64,000 nt of DNA, from NCBI GenBank assembly GCA_014529385.2, contig CM043959.1, forward strand, positions 64,557,753-64,621,752, in the 5' to 3' direction. How positions within the stretch are numbered: position 1 is the stretch's first letter; each line of letters starts with the position of its first letter. The position numbers and the translations under genes are program-made. The notes beneath the pieces were generated by a model. That model was not told where the DNA came from and ran no database searches. It saw only the letters and a program-made list of their open reading frames with translations. Positions 56,601 through 64,000 of the stretch are shown piece after piece. The stretch is from Adiantum capillus-veneris. Lineage: Eukaryota > Streptophyta > Polypodiopsida > Polypodiales > Pteridaceae.

Positions 56601-57008
56601 GAGGAAGTATTTTTACGTGTGCCAAAACATTCAGAAAGTCTGAAAACTGGACCGACACCTAAATTATCTCCCCGATATTTTGGGCCTTTCAAAATCCTCA
56701 AGCGAGTTGGTGATCGTGCCTACAAACTATTACTACCATCACATTCTCGCATTCATCCGGTGTTTCATGTAAGCTGTCTACAAAAGCGGTTACATGGGGA
56801 CGACAACGTCATTGACCAACAGGTTTTGGTCAATTGCATTGAACCTCCTACTTTGCCACATGAGCCGGAACGTGTTCTGGATTATCATGAGTTGCGTACA
56901 CGACATCACGTACGACAACAAGCCTTAATCAAGTGGAAAGACCGACCTGAAGAAGGTGCCACTTGGAAAAACATTAGTGTTCTTAGGATCTTGTACCCTA
57001 AGAACTAG
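53535..57008 (+). pseudogene. Element D pol (protease, RT, RNase H, integrase)
   Basis: One frame throughout. The protease has ILVDDGATHNFI (DDG where D-S-G is usual) and ADVVLGREWL. RT has PPYRMSYSEADE, LLVKKKDGSIRMFVDY, MKIDLQSRYHQVR and the catalytic FLDDILVYS (about 54690). RNase H has ETDASDHVIGAVL, AIVSTLKTWRHYL and ADALS. TGA at 55467 replaces the Arg usual after ADALS. The integrase zinc domain is HDSPSAGHPGI with CQKCQ, and the core has MDFIVGLPT, IVSDHDPKF and GQTERVNQ, with TGA at 56208 between the latter two. The C terminus includes YFGPFKILKRVG, HPVFHVSCL and a chromodomain-like KWKDRPEEGATWKN. The frame ends inside the 3' LTR at 57006-57008. Confidence 0.92.
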
Positions 57009-57145
57009 GATAGTCATGGACTACGGCCAAGGGTCGGGCTAGGCAATGTGGACAGGGGATCCGTCTAGGGCAAGGGGCTAGGAGTCTGCCTATATAAAGG
57101 GAGGTTGGGAGGAGGATCTTCAGTCTAGTTTCCCTAGTTCTTACA
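56978..57145 (+). repeat. Element D 3' LTR
   Basis: 168 bp, TGTTCTTAGG to TTCTTACA. It differs from the 5' copy mainly in the first 20 bases. The pol reading frame extends about 30 bp into it. Confidence 0.88.
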
Positions 57146-57248
57146 GAGGTAGTCTATTTCTCATGTGAAAAATTCACATTTAGAGTTTTTACTATAGAGA
57201 GAATTGTCTCTCATCAATTGGAGATTGTTAACCAACAAGTCAGACAGT

Positions 57249-57655
57249 GGAGTCAATACTGGGCGAATAGGAAGCTTGGGAACTGCCCAACGCTCCCTAT
57301 CGCTTGGTGTTGTTCTTGGTGTAACCGACGATGGAGACCCTTTTGGAGATGTGATTACAATTCATGTAGAGGAGTCAATACTGGGCGAATAGGAAGCTTG
57401 GGGACTGCCCAACGCTCCCTATCGCTTGGTGTTAAATCCATTACAAGCAACAAGAAAGACCTTGGGGCATGTTAACTGACAAGCCATACGGTGGAGTCAA
57501 TACTAGGCGAATAGGAAGCTTGGGGACTGCTCAACACTCCCTATCGCTTGGTGTTGACCATGGTGTTAAAGTCATTACATGTGAAAGTGGAGTCAGCACC
57601 GAGCGAATAGAAGGCTTGGTGACTGCCCAACACTCCCTATCGCCTGGTGCTAACC
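57249..57655. repeat. Tandem repeat, 122-bp period, four copies
   Basis: Copies start at 57249, 57371, 57493 and 57589 (spacings 122, 122, 96). A conserved core of about 65 bp reads GGAGTCAATACTGGGCGAAT, then GGAAGCTTGGGGACTGCCCA, then CTCCCTATCGCTTGGTGTT; the spacers are variable. Spacing is not a multiple of three between all copies, so a coding repeat is unlikely. It lies directly after element D. Confidence 0.9.
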
Positions 57656-57937
57656 TTGGCAAACGGGCATGGGCCCAGTAAACATCCACGGATATCACAT
57701 TGTTTTGAGTCAGGGACCGTGCTTGTGGTCCTATAAGTGTGTAGGTGATCGTCAATGAGAGGCGCACCATATATTTCATTTGATACTATTTTTACTTGAT
57801 CGCCAGTGTGGATGCCCATGTGTGAAAGGGCCAAACTCTTATAAAGGTCTATTTTGACCTAAAATCTGTATTCTGAGAGGTGTAAGCTAAGAAGTGCTCT
57901 TGCTCCATCTATGTCTCCTTCTCCTTCGTGTGCTCAC

Positions 57938-57939
<2 letters not shown>

Positions 57940-57986
<47 letters not shown>

Positions 57987-58008
57987 CGCTTGAGAGAGAG
58001 AGAGAGAG
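57940..58008. repeat. (GT)n-(GC)n-(GA)n compound microsatellite
   Basis: Alternating GT then GC dinucleotides (57940-57989), a classical Z-DNA-forming pattern, followed by GA repeats to 58008. Confidence 0.95.
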
Positions 58009-58248
58009 TGATCGAGCAATGTGGTTGCATCGGCGGCGGCGAGGCGGTTGAGCGCAGCATCGACGGTAGCTCCTTCTTCTTTCCAGTACAGGATCCTTTA
58101 CAACAGAAGCATTAAGCAGTGAGTGACACACCATTGTTTCTTTGAGCTTGCTAGGACTCTCTAGTTGTGTTCGCAGCCTTTCAGGCTCGCACACGGTGCT
58201 CAGGCAAGTCCCCAGCCTTTGACACGTACGTCAAAGCATACATTTTTG

Positions 58249-58266
58249 GCACCGTTGCCGAGCAAG
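58249..58266 (+). other. Possible Tat/Athila-type primer binding site
   Basis: TTTTGGCACCGTTGCCGAGC resembles the tRNA-Asp primer site (TGGCGCCGTTGCCGGGG) of plant Tat/Athila elements with about three mismatches. The preceding CATACA could be an LTR end. No matching second LTR or coding region was found, so it may be a decayed fragment. Confidence 0.35.
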
Positions 58267-59268
58267 TGCTTTGCACTAAGCTTGAGGAGCACTCAGTACT
58301 ACCCCAGGAAGCCTTTCTTCCATTTGTTTTCTGTGTTTTGCTGTGTTGTGTTGGCTGTCTGTGAGTGTACAGTTATGTGTTTGACAAAGTGCTAGTAGAG
58401 GTAGTTAGCGTTATTTAGCGATATTTAGTTGTGTTAGTTGAAAAGAGGCTAGACAGAGTTCATAGGAGGGGTTGCGTGCATGTGAGAGCTTGGTGCCCAC
58501 ACGGCCACATTATCCTCACAAAAGTTTTTTCACAAAAAAAAACGCTCGAGATATTTGGGACTAAAAAGAAATTCAATTTTTTTATTTTTTAAATAACTTA
58601 TTCTAAAAGGAAGGATCGGGATCATTCCCCAAGCCCACGCCCAAGCCCAGGCCTCAGTCCTCAGTCTTATGATATACTACTCACACTACCTTATATATAA
58701 AGACTAGGATCTCAAGTGAAGGGAGGGCATGTGGGACAAGTTCCTCAAGTCCTCCACCATCCTCTTCACACTCATCCTTTGGACTTACTAATTCTAGCCC
58801 TCTCCCCACCTAGGAAAAGACTAGTTTTAGGATTTCAAAGGCTGTACGTAACCGAATCGGGAGCGGTAAAGCACGGCACGGCCCCTAGCCAAGATGCTCG
58901 CTTTGAGCTATCACACGCCATATTCCATGGCTCGGTTAAAAAAAGGGACCAAAAATACAAAAAATTGGGTTGTAAACACCTAAAAAACTAGGTGAGCGGC
59001 CTTCACTGGCACTCACTAACACCTCGAGAGTGTCGAGGTCACATGCACCTACGCTCTGGTCGTGTGCTAGAGGATGAGAACATCTAGAGTGTCTCCATTT
59101 ACGTGGGTACTCATTATTCTTCTACCTTAAGCTCTAGGCCCTCAACGGGAACCCAAGGCAGTACCACTCAGAACCCACATATTGCGTCTAGTAACTCTCC
59201 CTCTAACTATGTGTTAAGTATGGAGCCTGATTTACCCCTTGTAATTTTCTGTGGTTAAAACGCACATT
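58267..59268. other. No recognised gene
   Basis: Possibly leader sequence of a Tat/Athila-like fragment, then mixed sequence. ORFs are short and unconvincing. Confidence 0.35.
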
Positions 59269-59909
59269 TGTAAGGCCCCCATTATGAGGAGAAGCCATCG
59301 TGCGTGAAGAAAAATAACTCGCCAAAAAATAAAATCACTCGTCGAAAACCAAAAATTTCACGGTGCAGGAATATTCCTTTTCGTTGGAAAGTGGTCGAAA
59401 AACGACCGGTCGGTTGGCCGGTTGGCCGGAGGCCGGTAGTCAATGGCCGATGGCCGGTGGCCGAATTCACAAGCGGACTTGTCTTCTCAAGGGCGGCCAC
59501 ACATGGGTGGATTGGAGGGTTCGATTTGGACTTATCTACACAAGGGCGGCTACACATGGCTGCCTCTCATGAGAGAGAGCAATCCTTTTGGCCTATAAAA
59601 GGAGGCCATTTCTACACACATTTGATAGTGTGAAGTTGATGCAACAAGGTGGGTGTGAGTTGGTGAGAGTGAAGCAAGGCGGGAGCTCTATTAAGGGTAT
59701 AATCCCTTTGTAAACTACTTCTTGTTTTGAAGTACTAAAGCCATTGAGTGGCTGCTTTCCCATGGACGTAGCCCACAGTGGGTAAACCACGTATATCGTG
59801 CGTACTCTCTCTCTCTCTCTACTCTATAATCTCTTGTGTGTGAAATCTATCTCTCTCCATTAAGTAATCTACTCAAATATCTATTTATCTACGTCATATT
59901 TCCTAACAC
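59269..59909 (+). repeat. Copia-like LTR
   Basis: Runs from TGTAAGGCCC to CCTAACA. Its 3' half has a TATA box (GCCTATAAAAGGAGG, about 59592), then CCATGGACGTAGCCCACAGT and GTAAACCACGTATA, the typical R-U5 text of plant Ty1/copia LTRs. No partner LTR lies in the window. The left edge is uncertain. Confidence 0.5.
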
Positions 59910-59918
59910 TATGACATC

Positions 59919-61082
59919 ATGGAGGGTTACCCAATGCCTAATCTTGATTGCTCAAGCCAAGACATGCATGCCATGGGCCCAGGGTTCGAGTCCAGCGTGC
60001 TTAGCCGCTTGAAGGAAACCTTTAGTAGAGCCACTCGCTCCGAACATGGAGCTAACGATGTAAATGACGGGGGTAGGGAAGTAAATTTGCCATTCATGAC
60101 CAACGTAGACCCCATGCTCCTGGAGAGTGTGCATGGGAATACTCCCTTCATTGCACCCCCTGACTCTTTAGAGCTATCCCCCTCCGAGGTTATATTACCT
60201 GATGGTAGAAGCCTTGCCGAAATGCAAGAGGTTTAGCGGTATATCATTGCGGCTAGGGAAAAGCAAATCAAGAGCTTATGTAGGGTAGAGCAAAGGAGAG
60301 AGTTAAAAGCGAAAGCCCCTATGTCAACATCCATGGTAGGCGAGCAATCGAGTGCTTCTGAATTAGCGACCACTAAGGGTCAACCCATAGAGAGCCACAT
60401 TGCATCTAGTAGTTCAAAGGACACCCCTAGCACCTCAATCCTAGATGGAGCTTTCCTAAATGAGAATTGGGAGTACGAACTACAAACGAAAACTCTAACC
60501 GACCTATACACAGGTCACACCTATCATGTAGGATGGTCAGATATCCTACAATCCACAACGGGTGATACTAGTTTAGAGGATCAACAAAGAGTTTGTGAAG
60601 TCAACCATAGGGTTATTGAGCTAGAGAGATAGAACAAGGGGATCCACATGCTTTCAACGGGTCTCATGAGATTCTTGGATACACGGAAGGCTAAACAACC
60701 AACCTTATTGCAAATGGAGACTCCCTTGGTAAGTCCAATGGATCCTCCATATGTTGTTTCACTAGGGGTGTTAATGCAATCTGAGCCCACAAGTGATAGC
60801 TTTACCTTTCGAAGTCTAGCTCATCTTTCCCTTGATGACACCATGGCTACCATGCCTACCTTAGTGATGGGCATGCAAGAAACACGCCATGGACCTCATT
60901 TGTTAGTAAAGCATCGCTACATGATAGCTCAATGTCGGCAACAGTACCTACAAGAGTGTACCAATCATATACACCTATGGGTTTTCATAACAAATTATGC
61001 TCCACAACCACAACATCCAAGCTCTTATTTCAATGGGACCATACCAGCTAGCATTAGCATGTCACGTCCGACGTCTAATTAG
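59919..61082 (+). pseudogene. Unknown ORF with two in-frame TAG codons, after copia-like LTR
   Basis: A single frame of 388 codons starting MEGYPMPNLDC ten bases after the LTR end, interrupted only by TAG at 60234-60236 and 60630-60632 and stopped by TAG at 61080. It is acidic and Ser/Thr-rich, with a basic patch (AAREKQIKSLCRVEQRRELK, about 60250-60310). I see no gag core, zinc knuckle, protease or RT. Its position suggests the gag place of a non-autonomous element; it could also be captured host sequence. Confidence 0.45.
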
Positions 61083-61283
61083 GGAATTACGACATGAGCA
61101 TTAGGCAAAATATGAACCCTCTAAGAGCCCTTTGGGATTAAGGTTAATTAGAAGCCAGCCAATAGGAAGAGGGTGGTGGACACACTCTATACCCTCAAAA
61201 AAGTAGGGGGACAAGGTAGCCTTACACCTCCTAATGGCCTCTTACCTAATGAGAAGGTAAGGGAGGTGGCTAGGGGAAAGGGT

Positions 61284-61303
61284 GGGGGGGGGGGGGGGGG
61301 GGG
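61284..61303 (+). repeat. Poly-G tract
   Basis: Twenty consecutive G residues. Confidence 0.9.
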
Positions 61304-61317
61304 ACCTCTTTGACTTC

Positions 61318-61560
61318 TTTTTCTCCACTGAAAAATTCAAATTTTCAAAAAATTTCAAATTTCAAGTTTTCTCTCCTTAAAAGGTCCCCAAACTTATTTC
61401 ATGGTAAAAAAAGTATTTTTGACCTCCAAAAGTTAAAACCGTGTACTAAAAAGCCCAAAAATTTGAATTTTTCCAAAAAATTTCAAAACATCATTTTCCA
61501 CCCTCTAAAGTCTTTCCAACCCTATTTTATAGCCTAAAAGTGATTTTCTCTCTCTACAAA
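61318..61560. repeat. Two imperfect AT-rich direct copies (~120 bp)
   Basis: AATTTTCAAAAAATTTCAAA-like text, a CTCC/CCTT section and a CCAAACTTATTT or CCAACCCTATTT section recur at about 61318-61430 and 61445-61550. Not coding. Confidence 0.6.
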
Positions 61561-63882
61561 CTCTTTTCTAAGCTCTCCATTGCTGCAACAGTCCAGCATT
61601 ATCTCTCTACTAGCTTTCTCCCACCTTCATTGTAGCACCAAGCAAGCTCCTCCCCCATCTCTTCCCCTTGCCCCCCACATAGTTTCACACCAAGCTAGCT
61701 CCTCTTCCTTCTCTCACCTCCATTACATCATGAAACAAGATTCTACTCCTTCTACTTTCATTCACTCACACTACATGGAAACCTCTACTCCCGAAGATGG
61801 CAAAAGTATGAGCTTACATCACTTGCATACCACAACAATAGGAGGTGTGATTAGTGTGTGGGCATTACAAGAGTTCATCTCCAACATAAAGATAGAATGG
61901 TAAGAAAACTACCCTTGTAGCTTACATTCAGAGCTTAACATCATCTTCATCTTTAATTTTATCATGGTGGAGAGAATAAACCTCTTTATGGCTTTCAATG
62001 TTTAGGCTTTACACCTCATAACGCTGGGTGGTGCTATTTTGTTGATGGCTTTGGTGTGCTATCTATAGTTGTGTTGCATGTGATTGAGTCTCACAATGCA
62101 AGTAAGTTGTGTTATCTACAGAGAATCATCAAAGGTTTCTCTTATAATTTATTCTTTGTATAGTTGTCATTAGATTATTAGAATGATATAATTTTGTACT
62201 TTATAACTTTGTGCTCATATAATTTGTTGTTTACTTACAGAGTCAACTTCTTTTCAGAGGACATGAGCAAGCAACCATGTGCAGAGATGGAAATCACTCT
62301 ATTTTTGTTCCATGAGGAGCCTTTCACTACCATGTTAAAGGATTTTGATAAGAAAATAGAATTTTTGTAGAATCTTGAACCAATATGTACTCTCTAGGAG
62401 CTCTTAGAAAAGCCATCCATATAGTACTACTATCTTCTCTAGTGTCATAGACACACAAATACTCAAGTGTATATGAATCTCTAGATAAGGAAGACAAATA
62501 CTTGTAAGAGAAGCCTAACAACAACATTGTCTCCATTTGTAATTATTTTCATGAGGCTCGATTCCTCTATAAATGCAATATAAATATGTTTTTTTGTTAA
62601 ATGGTGTTGCATTGAGTGAGAGTATTTAATTTAGATTAGTGGAGTTTCATACAGATTTCAGAAGTATTGGTCACCTCTATGGATATTTTGATTTTTCTGT
62701 AAGATGTTTCAAGTCTCAAGTCTTAATCTCCACCATAAAGAAATTTAAGCAATATTTTGATTTCAATTCAATCATTAATGGTTATCCTTATTAAAGTGGA
62801 TCATAACCTTTGTCAAGATGTCCTCATTTGAGGATGTTGAATATATATCATTAGCAACGTTTCACAAGTTGAGAAAGCTAAATTCTTGTTTTCCAACATG
62901 TTATTGTTTCCATACTATGCCTATGCCAAGCTTGACTTAGAGAAATGACAACTTGAGATGGAGGTGTCGATGGATAGGGGTGACTTATTATTGACTCATG
63001 TTTCATTATACATATATTATAAAGCCTTTGACTTTCCACCTTTTTGAGTAGTGTTGACAAGTTTTTGGTATCAAATCTTCTTAAATATCCCTATTCATGA
63101 GCTATTAGTAGATATATCTTTGGTATTGCTAAAGATGATACCAATAGCTATTACCTTGTGAACTTAACTGTTAAATTGCGGATTTGATTTTTACTATGTA
63201 GCTCATTTGGATAGAGAAAGTGTAAACATAAATTATAGATACATGCATTGTTAACATAGAAGATATGTACCACTCGAGCCTATGTAAACTGCTAATCAAG
63301 AAACCTTTGGTTGGATACTATAACAACAGAGGTCAGATGTGGTTTCAAATACCAAAGAAATGGCTTAACCAAAACATTCCCAAGAACACAAGGTGGACAC
63401 AAGGAAGTAAAAATTGGCTCTTTGTTTGGTCGATTTCTAGTGCTAAATGTTTAGTGCACATGATTTGTGAGGCCTTTGACTTGGGGAGTTCTCTAAAGTA
63501 TATGTAATATAGTACATGTGTTCAATAGAAGGGATTTTATATTCTTGTAAAGTTACAGAAACATGTGTAGATAAGACCTATAAGGAGTACTTTTAATCCA
63601 TCCTGGTGAACGCACATGATATAGGAAAATTTTAAACAGTGAATGTTCCAGACCTTTGAACACAGAGAAAAAGGGACAGGGAGGGGGGTTCCTCTGATTA
63701 CATCAAACACTACACCTCTATCTCATGGCCATGCGGTTAAAAAAGCCCCTATTTGTCATTATAAAGCCCCAGGGGGGGAACTCTTGCTCTCTGTACATCT
63801 AACTTACATCCTTATCTCATGCTTATACACAATAATTTTGTAAATTTTTGCCATGTAGAGACCCCCAGGGCCCTCAGCAAGA
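61561..63882. other. AT-rich DNA without recognised genes
   Basis: An 80-codon plus-strand ORF at 63265-63507 (with a WFQIPKKWLNQN segment) has gene-like composition but I recognise no family. Other ORFs are short and random in composition. Confidence 0.4.
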
Positions 63883-63952
63883 GTGGCCATAAGGGCCGTG
63901 AAATGCCCATCCAAAAGTTTTGGATGGACATTTCGCACGCCCTTGTGGACAC
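63883..63952. repeat. Imperfect 34-bp inverted repeat
   Basis: Arms of about 34 bp meet almost without a loop at 63917, with CCATCCAAAA and TTTTGGATGG at the centre and GTGGCCATAAGGGC and GCCCTTGTGGACAC at the ends. It may be a hairpin, or part of a MITE cut by the window end. Confidence 0.75.
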
Positions 63953-64000
63953 TTTTTTTATATTATTATTGTTGAAATTTTAGGCTGTGATGCAAAAAAA

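Larger units (their letters stand above)
51313..57145 (+). mobile_element. Element D: Ty3-type LTR retrotransposon with short LTRs
   Basis: LTRs of 171 bp (51313-51483) and 168 bp (56978-57145) bracket gag, protease, RT, RNase H and integrase on the plus strand, total 5.8 kb. Flanking bases CAGGT and GAGGT fit a 5-bp target duplication with one change. The coding part is interrupted by TGA stops at 52892, 53069, 55467 and 56208 and by a gag-pol frame change. An 835-bp leader (51484-52318) precedes gag. Confidence 0.92.

Noticed and set aside
57249-57655. Possible CRISPR array from regularly spaced repeats
   Set aside because: Eukaryotic retroelement context, 65-bp cores that vary, spacers that resemble each other, no cas genes.

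Overview
The window is nuclear DNA of a land plant, and almost all of it is retrotransposon. A homosporous fern such as Adiantum or Ceratopteris is my best guess. The evidence is a plant-type MIF/MDL gene with a very long intron, decayed PLS-type pentatricopeptide repeat (PPR) genes, Ty3 chromoviruses with plant initiator-Met primer sites, and very long (GA)n tracts. The species call is inference; 'plant' is secure.

The one intact host gene I can defend is a macrophage migration inhibitory factor / D-dopachrome tautomerase-like gene (plant MDL type) on the minus strand. Exon 1 is 35136-35026, exon 2 is 17593-17393 and exon 3 is 17098-17063. The three phase-0 exons give a complete 115-residue protein. 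Intron 1 is 17,432 bp because it hosts nested LTR retrotransposons, both antisense to the gene.

Layout. 1-830: an array of AT-rich units and (CT)/(GA) tracts. 841-14240: a LINE with ORF1, endonuclease, reverse transcriptase (RT) and C-terminal zinc finger, split by element A (4330-12719), a minus-strand chromovirus with 1.4-1.5 kb LTRs. 14250-17060: microsatellites, a palindromic inverted repeat, a tandem duplication and the 3' flank of the MIF-like gene. 18382-33934: element C, a gag-protease LTR element with no RT or integrase but an unrecognised second ORF, target duplication TCCAC. Nested in its 5' LTR is element B (19165-28678, target duplication GATAC), a chromovirus complex with three LTRs and one and a half internal regions. 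35328-37148: a 5'-truncated LINE in the MIF promoter region. 38.1-41.9 kb: PPR pseudogene fragments. 42-51.3 kb: decayed Ty3 and Ty1/copia fragments. 51313-57145: element D, a fairly complete Ty3 element with very short LTRs. 57.2-64 kb: a 122-bp tandem repeat, a Tat/Athila-like primer site, a copia-like LTR followed by an unknown ORF, and AT-rich DNA.

The retroelement genes are old and inactive. Their in-frame stops are almost all TAG at former CAG (elements A and B) or TGA at former CGA/TGG (element D), which is what deamination of methylated cytosine predicts. The most unusual items are the MIF-like gene kept intact around the nest, the pol-less element C with its novel ORF, and the self-nested element B with stop codons shared between its units.
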